Below are positions 20,396-32,733 of a stretch of DNA of 64,000 nucleotides, in pieces. This DNA is from Agriotes lineatus (lineage: Eukaryota; Arthropoda; Insecta; Coleoptera; Elateridae): positions 45,925-109,924 of the forward strand of contig CALNHX010005282.1 in the NCBI GenBank assembly GCA_940337035.1, read 5' to 3'. The translations under genes and the position numbers were made by a program. The notes beneath the pieces are model-generated. The model worked only from the letters and a program-made list of their open reading frames with translations, did no database searches and was not told where the DNA came from. How positions within the stretch are numbered: position 1 is the first letter of the stretch; every line of letters starts with the position of its first letter.

Positions 20396-20525
20396 GACCA
20401 CTACTAAAAGTAGGCCTTTTAGCGCTAGCTTGCTTCACTAAAAGTGACGTTTTATAGTTTACCGTGTTTAAAGAAATCAGCTGTTTACTTTTAGCACACG
20501 GGCTAAAAGTGAAGCGAGGTTACAA
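20396..20525. repeat. Partial palindrome
   Basis: Left CTTCACTAAAAGTGACG and right GGGCTAAAAGTGAAGCG, with CTAAAAGT also at 20,403-20,410 and CTTTTAGC at 20,493-20,500, give overlapping inverted words over about 130 bases. It shares the GCTAAAAGT word with the palindrome at 21,349. Confidence 0.4.
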
Positions 20526-20822
20526 AACTACAATTTCGAACTGCAGGTAAAGTTGTAAAGCTATTCTAGTTGCTTCTTGCGTTACAGGTAAATCGTTTTT
20601 GAAATAATTAAAGCGTTATGTAATGAATACAGTCATATGTGGAGTATCAATAATTACATTTCGTAACTCACCTTGACAGCACGGGCGTGGCCAAACAATC
20701 GCCCTCGCGGTGTAGCCTACTGTTCATTATGACATAAATTAAAAGTGTCGCAGATGCGAACCTTTCTTAAATCGATATTTATGGATTAATAACGGTAAAA
20801 TTAAGGTCGTAGATAATAGTAA

Positions 20823-20955
20823 TTTACGATACAAGTAACGTTATCAAGCTTTTTACATTACGAGAGAATAGTTTGAATGAACGAGCGACGTTAGGAGCGA
20901 GTTCTTTAAAATTCTCGAGTAATGTAGAAAGCAGATAACGTTACGTATATCGTAA
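20823..20955. repeat. Fold-back palindromic element
   Basis: Left arm TTACGATACAAGTAACG followed by TTATCAAGCTTTTTACATTA and CGAG; right arm is its near reverse complement, ending GTTACGTATATCGTAA. Arms of about 45 bases surround a spacer with GAACGAGCG and GGAGCGAG. No ORF. Confidence 0.7.
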
Positions 20956-21348
20956 CACGGTTTATTTTATCCCAAAATACTAATCTTATTAAAAAATAGG
21001 AAAAATTGTTATTAATGACACTTACAACAGCGAGTGGTGGTATCACCAGTTAGAGAAAAACTCAATACTGTATTGTTGGTAGCACTGTCAGGTTATGTTA
21101 AATTTGAGATTTGCAGGTTACGTTTTGCGTCAGTTTGTGTCAAATAACAAACAAAACCTAACCTACTAATATCGAATTTGACATAGACTGACAATACACT
21201 TCAGTGCTGTCAACATGTGCTTAAATGCTAATAAAGTATCGTTATGTTATTTTTCTTAACAACACTAGTGCTGTTAAATGCATCTTAACGCAACTTGTTG
21301 CTAAGGAGTTATTGTCATAATAACATAATAGGATAAAATAAAATACTG

Positions 21349-21478
21349 TATGCAACGCGTGCTAAAAGTCGTTTATGCGCGAGACATGTTATGAAACTCA
21401 GCCTTCGGCTTCGTTTCATAATTTTCATGTCTCGCGCATAAACGTCGACTTTTAGCACTTGTTGCATAAATAGCTATT
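21349..21478. repeat. Fold-back palindromic element
   Basis: Arms of about 55 bases. TATGCAAC...GTGCTAAAAGTCG, then TTTATGCGCGAGACATG and TTATGAAAC on the left face the reverse complements on the right (GTTTCATAA, CATGTCTCGCGCATAAA, CGACTTTTAGCAC, GTTGCATA). The tip is GCCTTCGGC, a perfect small hairpin. No ORF. Confidence 0.75.
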
Positions 21479-21479
21479 A

Positions 21480-21960
21480 TATGACGTTAAAACGACGAAC
21501 TTAAACAAAGTTGGAATCCCTAAACTAACCTAAATATTGTCTTAAGCTGCCTTGGGCGTTTCGTTCAACAGATTCTAGTCTTATTAAGTCAACTTTCAAT
21601 ATCCTTTTAAATCGTTCGACGAATTTTATTTGGTTTTTAAGCTCTTTAATATTATTAAAGCCCCTTAATCTGCTTAATATTATGTATAAAATCTCCTTAA
21701 GATACTTCTAAAGAACAATATCTGATAAATGGCAATCTTTACTAATTTAACTTGTAGTCTCGTTGAAATAGTTTGAAACTCAACGAAACTATTTATATCT
21801 TAACAATTAATATCTGTTTAAACAACTTCTGGTCTCGTTAAAATGACTTACTTACTAAATCGACTTCGGCCACTTTTCGAGCACTAAAGTATTCTAAGAT
21901 ATTTAATGAATTTTGTCAAAACTCTGTTACACTGGTTTAAATTATTTTCTATTCGTGTTT
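21480..21960 (+). repeat. Decayed satellite, block 3
   Basis: Landmarks of the array recur: GTTAAAACGACGAAC, CTTTTAAATCGTTCGACGA, TTTTATTTGG, CTTAATCTGCTTAATATTAT, ACTTCTAAAGAACAAT, TAAATGGCAATCTTTAC. One partial, diverged unit plus fragments. Confidence 0.55.
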
Positions 21961-22299
21961 AAACTGTTTATCTTATCTGACACAGGGCGCTATTCTAACT
22001 TGACACCTTAAGCCTAGGCTTGAAGGGTTTATCCCTAAGTTAGGCTGAGACGAATTTTTTAATGGAAAAAGAGTATGCTGGCAACTTTGTTGAAACCAAA
22101 ATATTTAAATAACAAACGAAGAGAGTAATAATGCTCCACCAGCAGAATTTTATTCTAGCGTGGACATAGCCACTCAAAACATCAAATTTCTTGTGGTTTA
22201 GGTTACCAAAGAAAAATCACAGACTATATTTCTGTGGCAATAACAACTGCAACACCTATAATTTTGGTGATCTGTAAATAAAATAAATCTGAATATCCG
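21961..22299. other. No feature seen
   Basis: Short inverted words around AGCCTAGGCT at about 22,010 and nothing else recognisable. The right edge (ATATTGCAATGGTACATA, near 22,300) resembles ATATTGATATGGTACATA at 10,228-10,245. Confidence 0.4.
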
Positions 22300-23330
22300 T
22301 TATATATTGCAATGGTACATAAAGGGTGATCTTTACGTAAGCTAATGTTAAAGATTAGTTTAAATAAAATCGTCTGATTAATACAATAATTAAATTATGA
22401 AAATTTATAAAAGAATTGTTGGTTTAGTTGAAAGCCATTGATGGAATTTAAGATTATTAGTTACGTTGAATTTGAGTAATAGAAAATAATTTTGAAACAA
22501 ATTAGAATTTATTTTTAAAGTTATAGCGTTTGAGTATTTAATAATGGTGGAAGTTAATATGAAAGATAAGATAAACATGAGACAAATATGGTTACTATTA
22601 GAATAGAGAAATGTAGTAGGTAAAGGTCAGATCGTTTAAAAGTTTATAAGAGTGCAGTAGTAATTGTAACTATATCAGAAAACAAATTTGTTTAGAGGAC
22701 AGTATAAATAACAAACTGAAATTATGTAGAGAAATTTTTTGAAAATCCTTTTTGAATTAATAAAAAACTAAAAATTATGTCTTTATTTGTGTAAATAATT
22801 TGGCCATATACAAATAAAAAAGGTTTTAACAAATCTACGTGGTGAAAATAAGTGAAAATTTAATTTGGTTGGTGCGAGCATACAATCATTGAAGATTATG
22901 GAATACAGTTCAATTAGTTACAAGTAAGAAGAAGATAATAATAATTTGAGTGGATTTGGATTATTTGATACAAGTAAAGTATAACTGGTGTTCATTACTG
23001 GAGTTGGATATTCTACGGAGGACTGGTCAATCGTTTTGCTGGGGTTGCTGACGTGACTGATCGATTTTGATGGTTATATTTGGTTGATTACTACAAGCTA
23101 GTGGCTGAGGAAAAAGGAAGATTAGTTTGGATACCATCTGATTAGTGGAAACTTACCAGGAAGCTGTTAGATTTACGGTAGCGTACAGGAGTATAAGGAA
23201 TCCAGGGTTTTGACGTGTTCGAGTTGGTTGGAGGAGTATCGAAGATAGGCTGTTAATGAGCTTAGCTGTGAACGTCAGGGGCAGTAGTGTTTTATTTGAA
23301 TAGCAGTGAATCTAAAAGGAAATCAGGTTG
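22300..23330 (+). other. Strand-asymmetric noncoding segment 2 (purine-rich on plus)
   Basis: As in segment 1: an A-rich, C-poor part to about 22,970, followed by a G/T-rich part (GGAGTTGGATATTCTACGGA, TTGCTGGGGTTGCTGACG), ending near CAGGTTGGTT at 23,325. No long ORF or terminal repeat. The start word ATGGTACATA is shared with segment 1. Confidence 0.4.
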
Positions 23331-24842
23331 GTTTTAAATAAGTCTATAAAAGAATATTGAGTAACAAAAACAATATAAATGAGCAAAATACAATAACACA
23401 GTACTTACTTTAGTGAATTGAGTCATTGAATTGTCAATACAAAGAATATTTGTTGTTTTGATTTGATCACAGTTTGATAGTTGTAAAAAGTTAAACTGAC
23501 ATTTATTAGCAGTCAATAAATAAAATCCATATAAAATTTGAATGTCAAAGAATAGACCACTATCTTAACGACCCACCCCTATTAAGAGTCTCAAATACAT
23601 TACAGTCATAAATATAATGATCGATTAAATTTAAAGTTAAAAAGAAAAGTGTCGCAATGTTATAAATTTTTACATAATTATGAAGCAACTAACTATGTGG
23701 CTTGTAAAAATACAATAAGATAAGTTAACACAACAAATAAATAGGTCGCCCAACGCGGTGATTTCAAGCCGTTGTATAAAGAAATGGCGCCGCAAAGTGG
23801 AGCTGTTATATAAGTAAATAAGGCTCTCAACGTCAAGCGTTAATAATATATAAAAAAATCAGTTATTTAGATTTTTTTAAAATCTATTCTAAACGTATTA
23901 CTACATGTTAATTAAAGACTAACTCCACTGTTAGATACACTTTTTTGCATCCTCTTTTCTATCAACTCCTCGTTCATAAAAATCAAAATTAAATTAACAA
24001 TTTTAAATAACACTCAAATTATACCTACAATTCTAATTAAAACTCAGGTTTTATCCGACATAATAATTTCCATTGCTTGCTTGCTTGATTGATTGATTGA
24101 CGCCACTTTGAGAGCGAACCCGTAGGCCGAATTGGCTGATTTTGGTGTCAGTCGACTCAGGACGACGCAAGTAACCCAGAAGTAGGGTTTTCAAATTTTT
24201 AGAATTGGCTTTTTTAAGGTGGATTTTTTAACCTCACATTTTAACTTGACACACAAAATGAATCAATCTTGTACAAATTGCATTAAATGAATTATTTCGC
24301 GCCCAATTTCGGTGCAGAACGCTAGTTAATAATAATTGTTATCTTCTTTTTATGATTTCCCAAAATTGGCTGCAGGTGTCAAACTGAATTGAAAAATTAC
24401 TGACAAATTACTAAATAATAATTATCATAAATTGCAGTTCTACGCGTTCTAGATAGCTAATACACAACGTTCGTCATTCCCGAAATAGTCAACAGTAATT
24501 ACATAAGTGGTGATAATTTTTTGATAATTTTAACTAAATTCACGAATCTTAAGTCCACGAGTGGGATTTCTTAATAGCAACAAAGATGAGTTCTAATCTA
24601 GTTAAAATTATTTAAAAAAATATTACCACGAATGTAATTCGGCGTGATTATCTTTTGAAAAGTCCAAGTTGTAGATAGGGTTTGATGGAGCTTCCAGATG
24701 AGTGTCCTGTTATTTTTAACAACTGCTGCTCACCTACTCCACTTTTAACTAGTTGTGTTACAGCAGAACGATTTGAATGGTTTGTGAAAAAATAGTCGCT
24801 GTATCAGTAATCAGCTACTAGCAAATAGTCGACTGTAAATAC
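23331..24842. other. No gene seen; short CTTG/GATT repeat
   Basis: A run of TTGC then GATT tetranucleotides lies at about 24,073-24,100. The rest is AT-rich with no supported gene. Confidence 0.4.
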
Positions 24843-25050
24843 ACGAGAGGTTTTTTTTATCCGGATAAAATTGATTTTTTTACAAGAATTTGGTTGCATG
24901 GTAAATTGACGACACAAACCGCCTATGATAAAAAAGCGAGTCCGAAGGACGAGATTTTTTATCTGGGGTTTGTGGAGTCAATTTACCCAAAAGAAACCAA
25001 ATTAGAGTTTAAAAAATGAAATTTTATCCTGGAGAAAAAAAACTTCGAGC
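24843..25050. repeat. Fold-back palindromic element, about 210 bp
   Basis: The two halves are imperfect reverse complements: TTTTTTTTATCCGGATAAAA, TTTGGTT, GGTAAATTGAC and ACAAACC on the left face GGTTTGTGGAGTCAATTTACC, AACCAAA and TTTTATCC on the right. The tip is GCGAGTCCGAAGGACGAG, a compact GC hairpin, the same kind of tip as the palindromes at 898 and 21,349. No ORF. Confidence 0.7.
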
Positions 25051-26989
25051 GTAATTCGATGAGATAATTTAATGAATAATAAAAAATAATAGCTAGGTAA
25101 TTATGAAAAATTCAAGAATACATTTATTTATTTAAAAATTACAATTATTAAAAACACAATGATTAAAAATCAGGTTCGAGAAAGTCTGCCATGGAAGTTT
25201 GCACACATTTTATCCAGTAGCAAAGTTAGGGCTAACTTTATCCGATGTCAAAGTGACAAATACATCGCGGCTTATGGGATTTTTATATATGAATTCAATT
25301 ATCAGTGTAATTTTGATGCTACTAGCAAATAGTGTAATTTTGATGTTATTGGTCGATTTCCATTTTTTTCTCATTACTATTGGCTGATAGGACTGTTTAA
25401 AAAATAATCATAGGTATATTATACAACTAGACGATTGAAAATAATCGATTATACGAGATGTATTACCTGAAAGACAATACCTCAAGTCTCAAAAATTTTC
25501 AATTTTCGAGATGTATACAGGTAGACTATACCATTAATATAGAAAATGAGTAAAGTAAAAAACTTTACAGGTAAATCATAATATTATAATTTTGTTTTGA
25601 CCTGTGGCAGTTTTTGTCAAGGCTATGTGATTTTATTAACTGCGATTATACAAATGTTCGTATTACACCGGTTATACAAAGGTTTGTATAACTGATATCA
25701 ACATAGTTATGGAAATAACTGTTGTAATACATAGAAACTCAGGAAAATTACTCATTCTTATTGGTTTCTAGCCTCATGAATGGTATAGTTGCTGTTATCT
25801 GCTCGCTTTCCTGTTAATGTACACTCCATATAAGCATAATGAGGGTAGTTGGCCTGCAGAGTATACATATTTTGCTTGACAGTTGAGCGAGTGCAACATT
25901 TTCTGTCAAATATTACTCTACGCGGTAAATTTATAACAATGGTTGAAAGAAAATCTAGAAACAGTAATTAGATTATTCAAATGAATCAAAAAGAGTATAT
26001 TGATAGCTGTTAGAGGATATTATTTAGAAAATAGTATAATACTCTAAAAATTAGTATGTCTGGTCAGCCTCCCTAAGTTCTATTCTGCCTGTCCAAAGTA
26101 GTCTTGTCTTAAATATTACCCCATCAAATAAGGCAACAAAAGATAAACTAAATATTAGAAAAGTACTGTTGATTTGGAAACGACAGCAAAATGGCTTTTA
26201 TAGTTAATATTAGGTACCTAGATATAAGTAAGCACATGAATACATAGCACTACCATCACGAAAGATCAGTAACACTTACCTTGTTTGATATAAAATTCCA
26301 CACATCGAATAGCAGTACGCACAACGTAAACTGTGACTTCCTGACTTCGCAATTATTACAGAGTGACCCTTGACTTCCATCTACAATGCATTTGTTCCGA
26401 GAAGGCGAAATATTGTCGACTAAAATATTTTAATCAGCAGCATATGAATTTGGTTATGCCATAAGAAGTAATGAAATATCTTAGAAAAGAATATGAGCGA
26501 CATTCCTGGTAGCTAAGCGAGCTGACCCCATTAAGCTGTCTGCCAGGAATCCGTATAAAAAGTTTTAGTGGTTGTTACTAATTTGTTAATAGGAATATAA
26601 ATATTAATGTTTAACATTTAGCAATTGCTACCTACAGAATTATTATCAATGGCACACGTGAAGTTGCTAGCGGTTGTATTTTATCAGCTACTTGCATGTC
26701 TTAACAAATTTTTTATTTATTTTATTCGTTTCTATTTAAACGGTACTCTGCCAATAGCATAATAATAGAATTGAATATATGAGTTTCAATTGAATAATAA
26801 TTGCATCAATTCAATAGTAATCAAACCAGGTAGATTCCCGCCGTTAGGGCGCCTCTCCAGCTTAGGGTAACTACCTCTCAGGGTTCCAACACCAGATCTC
26901 CGGGTTCCGGGTTTTGTTATAATTTCTCCGGGTTACCTTAATTTTGTGATAATGTCTAAAATCACCGTAACTCGGTCATACATAGGTAT
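25051..26989. other. No feature seen
   Basis: AT-rich DNA without supported genes. ORFs here are short and unconserved in appearance. Confidence 0.4.
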
Positions 26990-27047
26990 ATATTTGTCGC
27001 AATTTTATTATAATTAATAGTAATTAAAATAAAATTGCGACAAATAT
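26990..27047. repeat. Near-perfect 27 bp inverted repeat (hairpin)
   Basis: ATATTTGTCGCAATTTTATT and seven further bases at 26,990-27,016 face the reverse complement at 27,021-27,047, with one mismatch and a four-base ATAG loop. GGCGCGCGCCGCG follows directly, an unusually CG-rich run for this region. Confidence 0.8.
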
Positions 27048-27552
27048 GGCGCGCGCCGCGAGTATATAATCTTTAATTCTATGGTAATCAAAGGCGTAAG
27101 ATATATCTCTCTATATTTATCTTAATGGTCGGCCTGCGATTTCGCAAGCGGGCAAAACCGAATAGCTACATGTTAGCCTGCAACAGCCGGTAGTCTGTGT
27201 TGATGTTTTATTTTGAATACATGCAGATCATGCAGAAACAATCGACAATCCGTGTTTAGTACGACGTACGAGTACGATATGGTCAAGTATTTTACTTACA
27301 GCTTGCATTATTTGCTTGTTTTTTGTTTTTTTCTAGACACTTAGACAGTCTGTATTTCTCATTGATGAAAACTTTTTTTACTCATGAAGGATCTCAAGGT
27401 TTGTATAAATTGAAAAGTGGTCACCTAGCAGCTCCGTGCGGTGATGCCATCACCTGATTTTATCTCAGTCGCCAGCTCGCCAGGGACATGCGGAAAATTG
27501 CGCTAGACGCACACCCCCTTCTACAAAACTACCCTTCGCTGCAACCAACGAC

Positions 27553-27680
27553 TATAAATAGCGAGATCCAGTCTTGTATCGACGTTTGTGTCTTCGACTA
27601 GGAATTTTCTATCAAAATTACAATCCTAACTAGCGAAAGGTCTAAAGTGCCTTATCTGTTTCCTGTAACCAACAGTAAGT
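27553..27680 (+). promoter_or_regulatory. Candidate core promoter with first-exon donor site
   Basis: TATAAATA at 27,553-27,560 sits in an otherwise GC-richer stretch; about 120 bases downstream a perfect donor CAGTAAGT (GTAAGT at 27,675-27,680) could end a noncoding first exon. No strong TCAGT initiator at the ideal distance. The only candidate product downstream is the Jockey ORF1 remnant, so this may equally be chance. Confidence 0.25.
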
Positions 27681-28374
27681 ATAAGAATAGAAAGATCAAT
27701 CTAACTTATGAAACTCGCCAAAATCGGCGATCCCAACAATATCCTTGCGATTTTTTTTTCATTCGATTTTGGGTGGTGGAATCGAAGCCATATTAGGAGA
27801 CTTGTTATTTGAACATCTTTCCCTGAACACTTGAAGAACTCGAAAAAGGAGCAAAATGGAGATATTGACAAGAAGAAAGCAAGAACTCTCTACAATCGGC
27901 TATATTAGGTGCTGATAAGTTATGCAGAAAGGTTATTTCAATTATTAAATAACTGGAGGGCACTTACAGATGATCCTGGCCGTAAAATGAATTTGTACTA
28001 TTTCTACAACGCTCGACTCAGATCCATATTACAAAACAAAACTTCGGTTTGAAGAAAACAACAGACTTAAATTTTCATCTGCATAAGTTAATTCACTCAG
28101 GATCGGTTTGAAAATGTTCCTATGAAGAAGGTGAGTGTCTTTCTTCATCCTTCCTGGTCGCAACACCTAAAGTTACTCATAGCTTTCGGAAGTTGAGTGC
28201 CATTGTCAGACGGATTTGCAGGGTGTAAAGAAAAACATTCGTTTATTGTAGCATCGTACATAGATACCAAAGGCAAAGCGAATCAAATCAATGGTAAAGA
28301 TCAAAATATACAGGTTGTCCAACTTAAATGTACGCAGCTTTAAGCAGGTGAGTATACAACACACATTACATACA

Positions 28375-28830
28375 TACATATCAAACGATAAGATTTATAG
28401 AGTGTGATAGAGAATCTGCAGCACACGTTTGAAAGAAATTATATAATAGATGCTCTGGCCAGCCAAGGATATCAAGTCAAACAAATACCAAACGTAAGGC
28501 AGCGAGAAAAAAGTTTCCACTAAACCCATTCTTTGTAAGTCTCCCACATTTAAAATTCAAACCCGTCGTGAAAATTGAAGTGCCTCACAAAACGAAGGAA
28601 ATAACACAATGCAGAAGAAGTCAAATGTATGGCCACACGCAAAATTATTGTACGCCACTATATCTATCGCTGCATCATCACTGGAAACCAAGACTACAAA
28701 AAAATACTCAAGAAGAAATGGGACGGAAACAAATTTAAATGCATTCCTTGCGCTGAAGACTATCCAGATAATTATAGATAATATCTAGTCTATAAACAGA
28801 TTAAGAACTGAAGATTCCTACTTCTAAGAA
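28375..28830 (+). pseudogene. Jockey-like LINE ORF1 (Gag-like) remnant
   Basis: ORF1 proteins of Jockey-clade elements bind RNA and carry C-terminal CCHC zinc knuckles. Across frames the plus strand gives ASQGYQVKQIPNVRQREK, then KKFPLNPFFVSLPHLKFKP, then KIEVPHKTKEITQC and SQMYGHTQNYC, then KFKCIPCAEDYPDNY and LVYKQ. This is the order of the PRE_C2HC region and knuckles of Jockey ORF1 (IPQCxRCQxYGHTxxYC ... KCxLCxxxHPANYKGC). In the first knuckle the second Cys is Ser (QCRRSQ). Several stops and frame changes. No linked ORF2 follows on this strand. Confidence 0.65.
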
Positions 28831-28956
28831 AAACTTTCTGCAACGCAGTGCAAGCAATATAATCTTCGCCTAGTTAAAAAAAAGGAAGTTCTTAAAAAAG
28901 TATTCGAAATAAGGCCCAATACTTTACACGCCTTTACAATTACAATACCAAGCACA

Positions 28957-29524
28957 GTGACTGAGGATCACGCCTTGCTACTAAAATTGGTAATGGATCA
29001 AAATCACTTCGCATATTTGTCATCATCCAACCTATGTAGTGGTCAACAGACAGAGCCAAACCAGGCTACTAAAACACAGAATCTTGCTCATCAGATCATA
29101 CCTGAATCGTCGCCACCATTAGTGCATCAAAAACAAAAAATTTTAAGATTCCAACCCCTTACAATAAAATGTATCGACTGGGAGTACTTAGAAACATAGT
29201 AGAATCAGAAAATCATATCCCATGTGCTTCTGAAAACATAATATGATATCGCAGACGTCGTTGAAATTTGTATTCAATTCGGTCATAAGGCGACATAAAG
29301 AGGCACCCAAATCCCTTGAAGAACATAAGCGTAGTAACCGTCCAATAGTGATAAAGGAAGAAATTGCCCACAAAAAAACGACTACGAAGAATCTGAAAAA
29401 TAATGGGTCACCTGAAAAGACACGCAGACTAAATCAAACTACCAGGGACCTTAAAGAACTAATTCATAAGCTACAGAACTCTCCAGTTATACCTGGAAGG
29501 ATTCATTGCCAATGCAGATACTGA
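28957..29524 (+). other. Two short ORFs of unknown nature after Jockey ORF1
   Basis: An 80-codon ORF (28,957-29,199) rich in Gln, Ser and Asn, and a 93-codon ORF (29,243-29,524) rich in Lys, Arg and Thr. They follow the zinc-knuckle region in the same direction and may be the polar C-terminal tail of the same ORF1, which is variable in this family. No domain recognised. Confidence 0.3.
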
Positions 29525-29639
29525 TTATTTCCTACAGAAATCACCAAATTACATAACTAACCCAAATAGCAAATACCTCCAATAAGAAAGTAAGATGACA
29601 TATGGGCACGTAGTAGAATAATCCCCAACTAATATTCCA

Positions 29640-31300
29640 TAGATATCCTGTTATGGGCAAAAAGCAAGGTATTTCGGGCCTTTTAAAGAATTCTTCGAAT
29701 CGGTCGAGCAGTGGTTGATGTGGTGTCCTTCGCCTTAGATAGATTTATTAAGGATTCCTTTCTATTTGCCTTCAGCTGTGAGTTTGTTTTGAGTTTGGTT
29801 TTGGTATCCATGTTGCTTGTGTCCACCAGTGAGCCTCCTTTCTTTTTTTTCGTTCCAGCATCAGGAATGCTTGGCGCGTGAGGACGGTTTTTTTTTGCAA
29901 GCGTAGTGTCGGCCGCTGTCAGATTTGTTTAATCCGATTTCATAAGACATTGTCCCTTTTGGTTCTTCGGCTATTGTTAGATAGTTGTTTATCGTTACCT
30001 TTTTCTCTCCCCACCTTCTAGGATTCTTTGATCTTGTAACGGATTTTTTTTCTCGGTGGCGATCGTTATTTTTCGTTAGGGTGATAGGTTGAACACTGTA
30101 GGAAAAGTCATTTTAGGGAACTATGTCAACTAGCCTCTCCTCGCTCAACGCTGGAGTAGCATGCAACGTGTAGGTAGTCCGTATTTTGCTTTAGAGCCCT
30201 ACCATTTTGTAGCGTTTTGGTGAGAGTCTGCTTGTTGTTCGTTGCTTCAGTTATTGTAGTTGTGTTTGAGTTTGAGGTCATCTGTAGGCGCGTGGTTGTG
30301 CTTGATCGTGAAAACGCTTTACTTTTGTTGTTATTTTCAGTCTAGCAGTACCGTAACTGTAGGGTTTGCCTCGAGTTTTTCAGGGAGACTTTCAAGGAGT
30401 AGGTACCTTGTGGGGAAATGGGGTGGTGTTGGGGGGTTCTTAAGTCTGGAGCTTCTCTGCGATGAGTTGTTACAGCATTTAGATCGAGCAGCAACAAGCG
30501 GTCTCGATTTCTGTCGTGGGAGTAGATTCCACCTGAGGTCACTACCGTCCTCACAGTTAGTTGTGAGGTTGTGGTGTAATTTTAGGATTCTTTATCTTAA
30601 GTTTTTGGCAGAATATCTCGTGAATGGTTTTTTGTGTTTCAGTTCGTAGTATTGAAAAATTTCTTTGGACCGTTTTTGTTCTGGTAAGGAAATAATTGTT
30701 TTTTGAATCGTTTAACTTGTCGCGGTTTGTCTAGCTGTTTTACCGGCCACCATATTCCTGTAGTAAGATGTTTTGATGCGGTCATGGATGTTCTCGTACC
30801 GCCATGATCTCGTCCAGTATTGTACAAGTGCTATTCGGGTTTCTTCGGTGTGATGACCTCCTTGGCTGCATGCGTTTTCTCGGTCTTCATTTCCGGCGAA
30901 TTTCAGCTGATGGGGCGTCCTTGACCCAGTTATCGGCGTTGGACTGCTTGCTCTCGCCTAGAGCTAAAAAGTAAACTCCCCGAGGAAGCAATCGTTTAGG
31001 TTTTGCCCTTTAGTAACTGTTAACTTCAAATTGTGGGGCTGAGTGCTAAACTGCTTCGTTACATTGAGATTAATTGCTGTGCTCATTTGCCAGCGACCTC
31101 GATAGGATCCTTTCCGGATTCCATGGATTTCACATTATTATTGTGCGATAATCTTGCACTTGGTTTTCTTTACATTGCATCTTGCGATAGCAAATCTTAT
31201 GAGTTTTCCTTAAGGCCTCATCAAAGTTTAGCTTGCTTTAGTAATTTGATTCACTTGTTAAATTTTAGCGATATATGTAGCTTGTTTATTTAATCTAATT
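29640..31300 (-). other. Region with possible minus-strand LINE ORF1 remains
   Basis: GC-richer than the surroundings. Read on the minus strand it gives broken, polar, Lys/Ser/Thr-rich peptides such as ENIHDRIKTSYYRNMVAGK and GGSLVDTSNMDTKTKLK, the sort seen in LINE ORF1 N-termini, but no domain can be named. The 129-codon plus-strand ORF at 30,260-30,649 overlaps it and has no recognised motif. Confidence 0.25.
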
Positions 31301-31429
31301 ATTAGATATTATATTTATACATTTGACTGTTATATGTTTAGAACTTATGTTTATTGGGTGCACTCAGTGTATTTAAAGTTTGTATCTATGTGCCATTTTT
31401 TATTATCTCTCGCAGATGCGATTTTGGAT

Positions 31430-32500
31430 AATAAAAGTAGGTACATGGGGTTCATTTTGAACAATATAAAGTACGGGTTATGACTGTGGTGTTAATGAAC
31501 TGTTTGAGGGAATTCGTAATGTTTGGGAAATTAATTTTATAAACAATTTAGAAATAAAATACAATAATTTGATTTGGATGAACATTTGACTTTATTAAAA
31601 AGAGAAGCTTTAGCTATTAGTTGATGTATTAATTTTGAATATGAGAAAATACAAAGAGTTATTTGGTTTTACTTAGAAGATATAATTTATTAATAATTTT
31701 AGAATAAGAGGTTAAGGTCGAAGTAATAAGATTACAACTGAGAAGTGAAGCTAATATGATATCTAAAACGTCATTAATAATTATATGATAGTAGAATAAA
31801 TTAGTGTTTAATTTTAACATTTAGAATGTAACAGATAGAACATTTTGAAAAATAGGAGGTAACTATAGTGAGAGGTAATAAGAAATCAACAACTAATAAA
31901 ATGGGAGAAATGTGAAGTTAAAAATAGTTGTTGTATTACATGTAAAAATAATAAAATACAGTATTAATATAATGGAATTTTAATGAAAGTGTATGGAAGA
32001 GTGTGGGGTAATGATAAAAACTAAAAATTTGAGTATTATTTGAAGAATTAAAAATGGACGTCAAGGTGGGCGGAAGTGCAGGTTATTATAGAAGAGTTGG
32101 AGTGAATTATTAAGGTACTAGACGTTAAAGAGGGGTGAATCATTGGATTGGCTGGGAGTAAGGGGGTGCAGTCTACAGTGGAGATGATGGCCATTGCCCA
32201 GTGGAAGATGTCATCTTTGGACCATTGGCATGATTGGTGTCGGTGAGGAGAAGTGACGATTCGAAGGTGCTTGCTGTTGTGGAGTGTAAGGCTATTAGAT
32301 TATTTGGAACATTGGCGTAGTTGGTGTCAATGAGTAGGAGCAGTCCAGTTCGGAAAGCTGTCAATGGAAATTTGCATTTCATTGCTGAAGGCAGTCAATA
32401 GGAGAGAAAGGGGTATGAAGAGAAGATGCAGGTGAAAAGGTGCTTTCAATTTATGAGGTGCAGTAAGTAGCAGATTTAAGGTAGCGGATGAACACTATCT
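31430..32500 (+). other. Strand-asymmetric noncoding segment 3 (purine-rich on plus)
   Basis: An A-rich, C-poor stretch to about 32,045, then a G-rich part (GGTGGGCGGAAGTGCAGG, GGGAGTAAGGGGGTGCAG). No long ORF. It ends just before the LINE at 32,556. Confidence 0.4.
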
Positions 32501-32733
32501 GCGATCCTGGCGAAGATGGGTCTATTTCAGGGAAGCGACCGTAACTACGCGAGCTGTGGTTCACCCTCACCTCCTAATGTTGAAGGGAATCATGTCCCAA
32601 CCGTGTACTCCCATCCATCCCATATCCAACCCCACATACTCCTGCATCCCACCTCGCCAACACGTCTGGCCAGCGTGGAGGTTTAAGGCCAACAACCCCC
32701 TAAATGAAGAAATGAATAGAACGAACTTTAGAA

